In this document: in pieces, positions 54,561-64,000 of the stretch | Position numbering within the stretch: position 1 is the stretch's first letter | How the letters are laid out: every line of letters starts with the position of its first letter | Origin: Bimuria novae-zelandiae CBS 107.79 | Taxonomy: Eukaryota; Ascomycota; Dothideomycetes; Pleosporales; Didymosphaeriaceae | Reading direction: 5' to 3' | Length of the DNA: 64,000 bases | NCBI GenBank assembly: GCA_010015655.1 | Contig: ML976727.1 | Coordinates: 159,641 to 223,640 of the forward strand | Made by a program: the position numbers and the translations under genes | Notes under the pieces: model-generated | Told to the model about the DNA's origin: nothing | What the model saw: only the letters and a program-made list of their open reading frames with translations | The model's database searches: none

Positions 54561-56837
54561 TCAACCGTACTGAAACCCCGCCGGTCCAGCATTCATTGGT
54601 CCCATATTGACAGGCGGCGGTATCTGCGGGATTTGCATCTGACTCGGATCGTTCGAGAAATCGAAGCTCGCCGCCCAATCATAATCCGGGAACTGGTCGA
54701 GCATGGGCGGAAACATGTACGCCTCGCCATTCCAACCACGATCAAAACCTATAGGTGCCGGCTGGCCACCCAGCGGCTGCAGCGACAGATTATTGGGGTC
54801 CATCTTGATGGGCTGCGGAGGCGCCGTCGCCGTGATTGCTTGCGTAATACCTGGTGCTGTTGTCTGAGTCATTTCCCGTTCGTAGTCTTGCAGGCGCCTC
54901 TGCGTTAGTACAGTGTTGTGCCTGTGTGCGCTCGGGAAGGGAAACTTACCAGGTGTTGTAGGTTGTGTTTGCGCATTTGCAGGCAGGCCTTCCTCGCCGT
55001 TGTAGGGATTGTACATGTGTCCGAATTCTTCGCGCCAGTACCAGAACATGTCGAAAGAGACGCTCATGCTGAGCCGGGTTCGTAATCGTATCCCGAGGCT
55101 TTCTATGGTGCCATCTCGTCGTCTAAATACTTTGTTACTTTGCCATAGGTTAGTCAGGATCTGGCATATTCGGTCGCCCAAATCGCCAGTTTGCAGAGAT
55201 GTAGCTTTACTAAATTGCGCGGCGTTGTAGTAGGCTTGTTCACCGGCTGGAAGATCTAGATGTTGTTGGAACGGCGATCGCGACAGCTTGAGAATGACAA
55301 AACCCGCCAAGCATATGGTTCTGTCAATGAAGGACTGCGAGATGAACGCGAAATTGGCTTGTTGGGTCATCGCGTGCGCTGTTTGTAAAGTCGATATGCA
55401 GAGGGAATACAGGCGACTAAGGGCTTCGACATCATGCCCAGGATTAAGAGGGTGGGCGAAAAAGTGGAACGCGAGCACGTGAATACGGGCGCAACTCATT
55501 TGAAATGAATCTGCGATATTAGCGAAATTTCTTGATAGAAGTGCAAAACCACCTACCCAATTCGCTCGGTGAGACAGCTGCAAGCCTCAAGAGTTCTGAG
55601 TCGTATATGCTAACCAAAGAACGCAACACCTTGGAATCGCAGTTGACGTGCTTGATGTCTGACCTCGCCATTGCTGCCATGGCCTTGTGTAACATGATGT
55701 GAATCTTGCGACTGTATTGTAGATCGGGTGGGAAAAGTGCAGCTAGATCTTCTCGGTCCTTTTCGTTTCCGTCGTAGAATGATTCCGCTATTACAAGTGG
55801 TGGAATGCCTTCGGCGCAGCTCGTCCGGATTGATACAATGATACATTGCATCCAAAGCTTCGCCCTGAATACTACTTGCTCTTGGTCTGTTTTCAATGGC
55901 GTCCGAGCAAAATCTTGACCTGCTCCTGCTACGTGCAAGCCGATCGACGTAGCCAGGTGTATCGCGGCGCCACATAAAACATGGGTCATATCTTTATACA
56001 TAGAGTTGGTCGGTAACCGCCATGTGCAAAGGATGAGAAGACCTTGGATAACAGGGATTGGAGTCGACCGGAGGGCCATAGAAGAGAATGCAAGTGGCGT
56101 TATGAGCTCGCTGACTTTGTCGAGAATACTTCGATCTTCAAGGTAATGTCTGGCTCCCGTGACCACAATACACCAAAAGAGGAATGGTGAGAGTTCATAG
56201 TAACCGTTAGCGCTACTCGGGGCGAGTGATGATTCCAAAATTGGGAGCAGAGGATGATACTGCGTGAAGAATCTTCCTCAATGTTAGCAGGTCCTTCTCC
56301 TACTTCAGAGCATAACATACAGCGCAAAGCAATCGTCAATCTTTCGCGCGTCCACCACGAAACCGTCCAATGCTCTCGTGATAGTCGGACCGCTTGCGCT
56401 TCCTTTGACTTCCTTCCCCGCTACAGCGGATGGTCCATGTTCCATGGCTGGGCTCATGCTCGCATCTGTACCGGGCGCACTCGGATTAGAAAAACTTCCA
56501 GTCGGGTGCTCATGCGGACTTCTGAACGAACTGGCATCGCCCAAGCTTCCTGGAGTAGAATTCGGATCTCCATGGCCTTGCCGCATGTTCCATCTCAGCT
56601 CTTCCAATTCACGCCGCATTTCTGCTTTCGTCTGCCGCAGGTTGCGGGTCGACGTGGGAAGAATGCGGCACTCCAAATTCATCTTCTTACAGCGACTACA
56701 TGCTTCATGTGGCGTCTTGTGCTGCTCAACATCGCAGCGGATCTGGCTTGCGTCAGTCCACGCTCGCGATCTTCGGCACAACTCACCTTTTGTTGGCGGC
56801 ACTCCACGCAAGCTTTACGTCTCGGCTGCGTCGTCAT
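54561..56837 (-). CDS. Zn2Cys6 fungal transcription factor
   Basis: 712-residue nuclear regulator. Exons: 56787-56837, 56321-56742, 55557-56272 and 54561-55510; the introns of 44, 48 and 46 nt have GT-AG ends and correct phase. Zn2Cys6 cluster: Cys10, Cys13, Cys20, Cys32, Cys35 and Cys42 (C-X2-C-X6-C-X11-C-X2-C-X6-C), with a basic stretch KACVECRQQKIRC. A short coiled-coil-like helix follows (RQTKAEMRRELEELRWNMRQ). The middle region has the usual start of the fungal-specific domain (FALFFTQYHPLLPILE) and LFWCIVVTGARHY. The C-terminus is Pro/Gln/Met-rich with aromatic/acidic FPDYDWAASFDFSND, an activation-domain-like tail. Target genes are unknown. A 50-nt intron-like stretch lies in the last exon (see findings). 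Confidence 0.9.
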
Positions 56838-57756
56838 CCTGAGATATGCCCACCTTCAAACCTAGATATACAACCCCTCATGCACGTGCGTCACCGGCCC
56901 GTAAAGATGATGAAGAACAAGAGCGCCGCGCGATGAATAGCTATACGAGGTTACGACGGGTGGCGCGGAAAAGATGCTGTAGGAGCAGTTCTAGTTTTAT
57001 TTACGCCATCGTTCGGTCTTGGGCCGGTGGAGCTCGGAAAGCGGGGAGATACGTCCGAGGAAGGACCGAGGAGACGCGGGGGCGCAGATGACTTGCCTTG
57101 GGATTATCGGGAGCTTGTGTATATATTGGAGTACCAGGCTACCTTTATGAGGACACCTGGGTCGGACTTACGGCTGCGATTTTTTCGGATCATAGTGAGG
57201 CGTGGTGCCGGTCGCTGGACAGGCGTATCCTGGAGATATGCATCGTCATTTTGACGAAGCTAAACTGGGCGCGGTATAGCTTGCTTCAGTTATTTCTCGA
57301 AAACGCAAGATTAAGCTCGGAATACCTTCTGTCAATGCCGCTGTCAAGTCTTATATCCGGTGAGCCTCAAGCATCCGCATACCGAGCCGTGGGATCCGCA
57401 TCGTGACTGTGAGTAGGTATAAAATTGTACAGTACTAGCTTCCAACGGTGTGGGCTTTTCCTATTACTGTACCACGTTGACATGCCTCGGCAATTGTGAC
57501 GATGCTTGTTGAATCTGTACGAGTCGCTTGTGTATGTCTGCTCGCTGACTCACATTGTCAGATTTTGAGATAACCAAGTTCTGGGCGCACATACAGTAGA
57601 GTGTAGCTTGCAATCAAGGAACGTGAAATTGAACACACCTTCCTTGTTACAGGAATATAATGCGTCTTGTAGGTCCTTGATCCGCGATCATCGATGCGTC
57701 CTCAAATATAGCGCGTCGAGATCGAAGATCTATCGTTGGATATCGATAAGCTAGCG
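56838..57756. other. Intergenic region, promoter side of the transcription factor
   Basis: Frames at 56846-57091 and 57098-57406 (+) have no motif. No gene is supported. Confidence 0.35.
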
Positions 57757-57758
57757 TA

Positions 57759-59877
57759 CAGGGTTCCGAGCCACCCGGGGTTTCGAGCCACCCCCCAAAA
57801 ATCAGCCATCGCTCAGAAATCGTGTTTATTTCTATCAACTACCCTGCAATTGCCACTCTATACACATAGACTAAAGAGTTTAAGTTACTACTTTAGCTAC
57901 TACTCTCTTTACTACTTTTTCTATAGCATTATTATTATTTTATAACTCTAAAAGAGTAAAAGCCTATACTACTATTATAATAACTTCTATATCTATAAAG
58001 CGTTAATTTAGGTTTATAAAAACTCTTTTTTATAGCTACTTGTTAAGATCCGATCTTACAGGCACTTGGCTAGGCTCCAGAGCGCCTATGGTCTTATGGT
58101 GACCAATGGAGGTACAGTACCTGGAGGTCACGTGACTGCTCGCTGCGCTCGACTCGAGCAAGTCGAGCAGACGCAGAAGCCAAGACCTCTGCTCGCTACG
58201 CTCGACTCGAGCATGTCGAGCAGGACAAGTATATAGGAACGCAAGAAGGAGTCTCTCTCCTACTTGTGTTTAACCTGTTTATCAATCTATCGTTTGGATC
58301 TGAATAAGCAACCTTGTTGATTTGATTGTGCTGTACACACCTTCGATACCAACACCCTCAGTGACAGGCGCAAGCTATCACTACGACCCTCTCCCGTCCT
58401 ACCAGTACTCCTGCCCGAGAACCAACCTTAGCCCCTTAGAGAATAGCTACCTCTTTGGGATCTTAACACTACTAAGGCTTAAGAGCTTTAAGTTAACTAT
58501 AAAGTCTTTTATTCTCTATTTATAGCTATAAGTGCCTTACTTTTTAAAAAAGCTAGTAAGCTTTACGACTTAATCTTTTATCCTTATAAAGCTATTACTA
58601 AGCTATAAAAAAATTATAAGGGCTATAAGGGGTAGCGAAATAGCTCTTAATAAGTTAAAATTAATTCTAATAAGGTAGCGTAATAGGCCTCTAGGCTACT
58701 TAAGAGGAGTTAAATACTAGCTTAATATTTAATAAATAGATTCCTATAGTATCCTATTTAACTTATATAACTTTTTTAGTAATCGTAGCCTTTTTAGAGT
58801 TATTATAGGCTATAATAAAGCATTTCTTTTTAACTAGTACTATCTTATTAAGATATAATAGTTCTTAAATCTAATTTTAATAGAATTTTTTTATTACTAA
58901 GAAAATTAAGAGATCTAGAGGCTATAGGACGTATAAGAAATAAGTAAGTATAAATAAAAGCTAAACTTTATTTTATTTATAAAGCTATAAGAATTCTAGG
59001 TTAATATAGCTACTATAGCTATCTAAGATTAGTATCTGCTAGCAATTATTTAATAAAACTATTTTTAGTAAAAAAATATACTATTACTACTTAATACTTA
59101 TTATATTTAATATTTAATTATTCTTTAACGTTGCGTAGAGCTAGTTAGGTATTAATTTAAATAAAAACTAAGTACTTTATAAGTTTTAGCCCTTAAATAT
59201 TACTATATAGCGTAGTTTCTTCCTTATAACTAAGACGCACTTAATTATATATACCTACTTATAATTCTTTAGAAACTATTTATAAGCCTTCTTTTTCTAA
59301 CTACTTACGAGTACTCTAGTGTTTGCACATACACCTAGGGCCTTGCTAGTCTTATTTATATTCTACGTATCCTTAGTGCGTATTCCTAATCGTACGCGAG
59401 TCCTCTTAAAGAGCTTAAGAAACGCGCGTATCTGCTCTAGTGTAGCTCCCTTAGCCCGTGTAGCCTCTATCTTTTTACCTATAATAGATGCGACGCGTAG
59501 GTTGCGCTTAAGAAAGAAGGATATCTAATATTTATCCTTAGGATTTAATTTATTATTTCTTATATATAAGCGTATAAAGCAGGAAAAGCGCGTAAGTCTT
59601 TTTTAAAAAAAAATTATATAAGAAACTTCTCTTATTATAAAATTAATTATTATTAGTATTTATAATTAGTTTAGCTATTCTACGTATCGCGTATTTATGT
59701 AAAAAGCGTAGCTTATTAACTAGAAAAAACACTAGTATTAAAATTATTAATAACTACTTATATAGCTGCTTCGCGTTGGTCTATTTTGGTAGGGGTGGGT
59801 GTTGAGATATCACGATTTTCTGAAGGGTGGCCAATTTCTGAGGAGTGGCTTGAAACCCCGGGTGGCTCGGAACCCTG
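57759..59877 (-). mobile_element. pogo/Fot1-type transposon, RIP-degraded
   Basis: A 2119-bp element with 33-bp inverted ends (57759-57791 and 59845-59877) starting CAGGGTTCCGAGCCACC, one G/A difference, flanked by TA (57757-57758, 59878-59879). The ends contain a repeated CCGAGCCAC/TCGAGCCAC motif. Beyond the ends, a second shared part (TCAGAAAT...ATCGTG) appears on both sides. On the minus strand near 59520-59300 the sequence still reads KRNLRVASIIGKKIEATRA, LEQIRAFLKLF and *NINKTSKALGVCANTRV. These correspond to the DDE_1 region normally reading (W)N(M)DETG.ALGVC, with catalytic Asp changed to Asn. Confidence 0.8.
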
Positions 59878-59884
59878 TACGCTA

Positions 59885-61626
59885 CAAAGGGTAATCTCAA
59901 TAAAGTCGGCCGTCATGTGACTTGCCAAGAAGCTAGCGCGTCACTAGCGGAACAGAGTCTCCGAGCCACCAAGCCTCTAAGAGCTCTGTAGAGCGTCAAC
60001 ACCTACACTTCAACCTCACGTTTCTCACTTAATATAGCTTCAAATCCTGCCAAAAAAAGCTCTTGATTGCTTTCAGAAGCCCAGCTAGCTGCTATCGTCG
60101 TTCTCAGGACAAAATACAACCTCACTTTCCCAGAAATCGCCACTGATTTGGGTATAACTGACCACGCCTGTGGTAAGGCATTTCGACGCGTTAAAGGCGC
60201 CGCAAAGGGCGACTTACTGCAGGAATTGCTAGCTGCAACACCTACAGTCAAGCAGTCTCCTCCTGGCAGACCTGTAAAGGTACGCGATGGCTCTACGCTG
60301 AGCGCAAGACTACGGCATGACATTATCGTATATGGCACCTACCAGGTGCATGACGCTGTTAGAGACCTCTACGCAGAAGCTAGCATCACACTTAGTAAGA
60401 ATATAGTCTATAACATTATTAGGGAGCACCGCGACAAGTAGCACCTATATATAATAACTTATAAAGTATAACCTAAAAAACTAGCGCTTAGTAGTAATAA
60501 TAAGGGCTAGCGACTACAGTACTATGCCTAGCTTAAGGCTAAATATAACCTATATTTTCTACGCATTATATTCGTCTGCTATAATAAGACCTCTAAGTCT
60601 ATTAGCGGGAGCAATATACGTGGCGGAAAGCAAAGGATTTTAAGACTAGTTAAATAAGATAGTAACGTCTACGCACTACCTGCAACGCTACCTAAATTTA
60701 GTTTTATAATTTACGCTACTACTTTAACTAATACTACTTACTCTTATTAACGCCCTTACATTATTTAGGTTTAAGATAATAATAAAAGCCGCGAGGACCT
60801 TATATAACGCGTCTCCTATATAAATAATATAGTAAAGGAGGCTTTTAAGGTTAAACGCTCTTACGCAACTATTGCTAGCACTAATAAAAAGTAGTAACTA
60901 TAAAAAATTAATTATAATATTACCTATAATAATAGTTAACGCTAAGCTACTAATAAGGCTACTAGTAAAAAGAGTGGAGCTCTCCGCGCAGGTATTAAGA
61001 AACCTTTTACTATTAAAAAGTTCTTTAAAATAGAGGAGTTTGTATATAATAGAGGGAAGGGCATGAACGGCATCTAGTACGCAGAGAATATACTTAAGAA
61101 ACACCTATTCCCTTATTACTACGCTATACGCGATAATAACCTAGGCGCAGCTATTTATTTAATTTAAGATAATATTTGCCTACACTTACTAGGTCTCTAG
61201 TACTGCTAGCTAGAAATTGAAGCTCTAGGAATTAAGTTTGGCCCTTAGCCTCCTAATTCACTCGACTTACACCTAATTGAGCGCTGTTTTGGGCGTCTAG
61301 AAGGTTTTTTGGCAAGTTACGAATGCCTATTAAGTTCTAAGGAGGCTAAAAAGGCTGCAGAACAGTACATAAAGGAGGTCTGGCAAGGTGATGAGACACT
61401 TAGGCAGTATATGGCTGAAAAGCTTCATCCTACCTACTTTATGCGCGTTGCAGAGCTCTGCGAGGACGCAGGTGGCCAGAACAACTTTATAGCATAATTA
61501 GAACATCTTATTTGGGTGTATTTGCTTATACTTTAGATGGAATCAAGATGCGCGACTTTTGAAGTTGCTACCCCTGCAGGGATCCCTGCTGCACGTGACG
61601 GCCGACTTTATTGAGATTACCCTTTG
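59885..61626 (+). mobile_element. Tc1/mariner-type transposon, decayed
   Basis: A 1742-bp element with 35-bp inverted ends (59885-59919 and 61592-61626) starting CAAAGGGTAATCTC, one T/C difference, flanked by TA (59883-59884, 61627-61628). It starts 7 bp after the pogo-type element to its left. The two ends of the transposase gene are readable and GC-normal, the middle is RIP-like. Confidence 0.8.
60067..61497 (+). pseudogene. Tc1/mariner-type transposase with degraded middle
   Basis: N-terminal 124 codons (60067-60441) are open: LSEAQLAAIVVLRTKYNLTFPEIATDLGI (helix-turn-helix) and a GRP motif (SPPGRPVKV, a minor-groove AT-hook-like link), then RHDIIVYGTYQVHDAVRDLY. From 60442 to about 61240 the frame is full of TAA/TAG. 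The C-terminal part (from about 61250) reads PPNSLDLHLIERCFGRLEGFLASYE, the third catalytic region with Glu, then AAEQYIKEVWQ up to TAA 61495-61497. No clear ATG marks the start. The damage is internal only, which is odd (see findings). Confidence 0.75.
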
Positions 61627-61628
61627 TA

Positions 61629-62101
61629 GCTTAAGACCTCGCGGTGAATAGTCACGCCTCAACCCTTCTTCTTACCCGAGCATACTCGAGTTCTCTTACA
61701 TGTCCTTAACTTGTGGGAATATATTATCTGTCACAAGTACATGCGCAAAAGAGAACTCATAGTGATGCATCCGCCGCAGCATCGGCATCCAAGACCACTC
61801 CATTTCGCTCCTCTACATAATTTCTATATGCGGCGCATCATCTAGGATATCATAATTAAGCACCCGCTCAAACGTCCAATATATACTTCTAAACAACCAT
61901 CACACTCCTCAGACATGCGACAACATTTGCGAATCCTCTACCCTAGCAACGGGGGAGGTAAATAAATAACCAGCGAGCGACGAAGAAGTGTGCGTAAAAT
62001 GAGGACCCACAAGAACCACTGGGGCCAGCCCACGCAGCAGTAGCGAGCAAGAAGCATCCGAAGCGTCACCCAACACCCCGAACTCCTCTCTCCAGCCGCG
62101 C
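61629..62101. other. Intergenic region, 3' side of the NAD kinase gene
   Basis: Presumably contains the NAD kinase 3' UTR. No gene is supported. Confidence 0.35.
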
Positions 62102-64000
62102 TCACAGGAAAGGCAACACCATGCCCTTCCTGATGGGACTGGCCCTGCCGCCGGACTGCGAGCCCTCAGCCGAGTAGCCGGAATCGTGGTCGGCATCGTC
62201 GTTGTCGAAGTCGATATCGAAGCCGGCCTCATGCTCCTCGCCGTCCTTTTCCTCGGCGTCGCCGTCCCACGCTTTCTGTTGGGCACCGCGGTTGTTCCAC
62301 CTGAGTGTCCGCGAGATGGAGTCGAACCACTCGGTGGGCTGCGATAGTACTGTGGGGAAGGGGTATTGTGAGGCGGCGATGGTAACATGGTCGCCTTGCC
62401 GGAGCTCCACGCGACCCTTGCCGTCGAAGGCGCAATAAGCGGTGGCGCGGGAGTTGCGGGGCACTGCGATGCGCAGGAGCATGGTGTCATTCAGCAACAT
62501 GGGTCGGAAGCTGAGGGTGTGCGGGCAGATAGGTGTGAGCAAAATAGCCGGGATGTCTGGGTGTACCAGCGAGCCGCCTGCGGACAGAGAGTAGGCGGTC
62601 GATCCTGTGGGTGTAGAGAAGATGCATCCGTCAGCTTGTACGACGGTGAGGAGGTTATTATCGCCGTAGAGTTCTAGCTGGGAGACGTAGGGCGATGGCC
62701 CGCGGTCAATGACAAGCTCGTTGAGCACCTCGAACTGCTCAGCTTCGATGTGCTGTGGTGCGTCTGGCGCAGCGTTCCTCTGGTAGCGATACACGGTGCA
62801 CGTGAAACGCATGCGGAGGTTCACGCGCATGCCTGCATCTCCCATGATCTTGCTTAGAGCTTCTTTGTACTGGGGGAATTCGAAGTTGGTGAGAAACCCA
62901 AGACTGCCAAGGGAGAAGGACAGGATTGGTGGAACAATGCGCTGGAAGAGCCAGGAAGTGAAGAGCACAGTGCCGTCACCACCAAGTGTTAAGACAAGAT
63001 CAAACTTCTCGGGTGATTCCCAACAAAGGTCAGGCGTCCAGAACCGGAGCATGTTTTCGAATCGCGAATCCTTCGCCAAGAGCGAGGGCGTATCGAAACG
63101 TTTCGAGCTGCGGAGCTTGTGGTCCACATAGACGTTCACACCGACATCTGAACCGTAGCGCGGAGTGCACAGAAGCCACTCAGCTAACTGCCGTGTGAGG
63201 TGGACCAACTGGTTGTCGCGCGCCTTGGTTACAATCATGACATTGCGCACAGTCATCTTGATCGGGCGTCGCTGGAGTTGCTTGGAGACCTCACGGACAC
63301 TCGTCGCAGTTTGCATCAGACGAGAGTGCGAGATGCTCTCATCGTCGGCCATCTCGTCGAGCACTTTCTCAAGGTTAACAGCCTTGTCAAACTTCTTGTG
63401 GAAGAAGCACGGTGAGGCTAGCGCAGCCATCTTGCTCGAGAGCTCAGCAGAGTGCAAGTCGAGCTGCGAGAGGGCGTCAGCAAGGCTATGTTTCCGCTGG
63501 GGATGCGCCTGGAGCGCATCATCGGTCGGGCTGCCCATCACGACAGCGTCCATGGGGTCAAGTGACGTAGGTGGGGGTCGCGATTGAAGCGCCTTGAGGA
63601 TGGTTTGGCGTGGGATCGAGTCGATCGAGTAGGACCCCCTGTGATGCCTGCTTTTACGCTGCTCGCGATGCTCAAGGAACGATTTCCGGGGAAGTGCAGC
63701 GAGGTTGTCGATGGAGGATGAGGTGCTTATGGAAGCCTGCGAATCGGTCCGCTTCGGCTCGTCCGTCGCCACAGATGGAGTACAACTTGAGGCTTGGGCG
63801 GGCGCACTGCCGCTTGAATCCACAAGTGCTACCGAGTGAGCATTATCGGTGGTGTGTGGGTGTGGGTGGATGTCCGTAGTCTTGTCCTGTGGAAGCTGCG
63901 GAGAATGGGGGAGCGGCACGTTTAATGCTGCGTCGACGGAATTAAGGGCGGAGAAGGATGCGCGTTGTGGGGACAGCAGCGGATGAATCTTCGTCGGAGA
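62102..64000 (-). CDS. NAD(H) kinase, 5' end beyond the window
   Basis: ATP-NAD kinase, which makes NADP(H) and so feeds reductive biosynthesis and oxidative-stress defence. At least 632 residues: the frame is open from 62102 to the window edge at 64000 with no ATG near the right end, so the start lies outside. The first visible residues are SPTKIHPLLSPQRASFSALN. Ser-rich N-terminal region with DNLAALPRKSFLEHREQRKS. Kinase core: VRNVMIVTKARD, DLVLTLGGDGTVLFTSWLFQ (GGDGT, nucleotide site and catalytic Asp), LSFSLGSLGFLTNF, NELVIDRGPSPYVSQLELY, VVQADGCIFSTPTGSTAYSLSAGGSLVHP and LTPICPHTLSFRP. All conserved motifs are present. The acidic C-terminus ends RKGMVLPFL. It is of the UTR1/YEF1 type rather than the mitochondrial POS5 type judging by length, though that is an inference. 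Confidence 0.93.
   Translation of the reverse strand, partial: SPTKIHPLLSPQRASFSALNSVDAALNVPLPHSPQLPQDKTTDIHPHPHTTDNAHSVALVDSSGSAPAQASSCTPSVATDEPKRTDSQASISTSSSIDNLAALPRKSFLEHREQRKSRHHRGSYSIDSIPRQTILKALQSRPPPTSLDPMDAVVMGSPTDDALQAHPQRKHSLADALSQLDLHSAELSSKMAALASPCFFHKKFDKAVNLEKVLDEMADDESISHSRLMQTATSVREVSKQLQRRPIKMTVRNVMIVTKARDNQLVHLTRQLAEWLLCTPRYGSDVGVNVYVDHKLRSSKRFDTPSLLAKDSRFENMLRFWTPDLCWESPEKFDLVLTLGGDGTVLFTSWLFQRIVPPILSFSLGSLGFLTNFEFPQYKEALSKIMGDAGMRVNLRMRFTCTVYRYQRNAAPDAPQHIEAEQFEVLNELVIDRGPSPYVSQLELYGDNNLLTVVQADGCIFSTPTGSTAYSLSAGGSLVHPDIPAILLTPICPHTLSFRPMLLNDTMLLRIAVPRNSRATAYCAFDGKGRVELRQGDHVTIAASQYPFPTVLSQPTEWFDSISRTLRWNNRGAQQKAWDGDAEEKDGEEHEAGFDIDFDNDDADHDSGYSAEGSQSGGRASPIRKGMVLPFL

Noticed and set aside
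54561..55583. Reading the last exon of the transcription factor as a separate gene
   Set aside because: A 46-nt intron joins it in phase to the upstream exons, and together they make one Zn2Cys6 regulator.
1..64000. CRISPR array, bacterial operon, rRNA or telomeric repeat
   Set aside because: No regularly spaced repeat-spacer pattern, no rRNA-like conserved sequence and no TTAGGG arrays were seen; the genes are spliced and fungal.

Overview
The window looks like chromosomal DNA from a filamentous ascomycete (Pezizomycotina, most likely a dothideomycete such as a pleosporalean; the class is an inference). The evidence is short GT-AG introns of about 42-87 nt with CTAAC/CTGAT-type branch sites, Zn2Cys6 regulators, a DUF6590 protein, fungal NB-ARC/TPR and ankyrin genes, Fot1/pogo, Tc1/mariner and Ty1/copia elements, and very AT-rich blocks whose reading frames are broken mainly by C-to-T and G-to-A changes, the pattern left by repeat-induced point mutation (RIP).

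Layout. 1-3530: the 3' tail of a TPR gene at the left edge, then two different Tc1/mariner elements lying end to end (1033-2282, nearly intact; 2285-3530, RIP-degraded). 3645-4151: a probable small hAT-like element. 4789-30877: the gene-bearing part, with a secreted type-B carboxylesterase, a Ser/Thr-rich low-complexity protein, a CAP/PR-1-type secreted protein with a frame problem, the Mediator kinase SSN3/CDK8, an MFS sugar transporter, GTP cyclohydrolase II (riboflavin pathway), a small membrane protein candidate, a decayed Zn2Cys6-ankyrin gene, a 60-residue secreted cysteine-rich protein, a decayed NB-ARC-TPR (NLR-like) gene, and an intact six-exon protein with two DUF6590 domains.

31960-39795: about 8 kb of RIP-mutated repeats with at least three pogo/Fot1-type relics, a 10-bp minisatellite and a hairpin. 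39800-44924: a full-length Ty1/copia element with 169-bp LTRs and a 5-bp target duplication, dead through RIP. 45302-49086: a broken cyclopropane-fatty-acid-synthase-like gene, an intact E2-like protein with a long unassigned C-terminal region, and a small secreted Cys-rich protein at the edge of the next AT-rich block. 49132-53227: an AT-rich inverted-repeat element with a pogo-type element nested inside it. 53812-53916: an intron-containing tRNA-Ala(AGC). 54561-56837: a Zn2Cys6 transcription factor. 57759-61626: two TIR elements 7 bp apart (pogo-type, then Tc1/mariner-type). 62102-64000: NAD(H) kinase, whose start lies beyond the window.

No operon-like or CRISPR-like system is present. The functional theme is a housekeeping core (SSN3, GTP cyclohydrolase II, NAD kinase, sugar transporter) next to a fast-decaying accessory compartment, in which NLR-like, ankyrin and lipid-modification genes have become pseudogenes with lesions resembling those in the neighbouring transposons.
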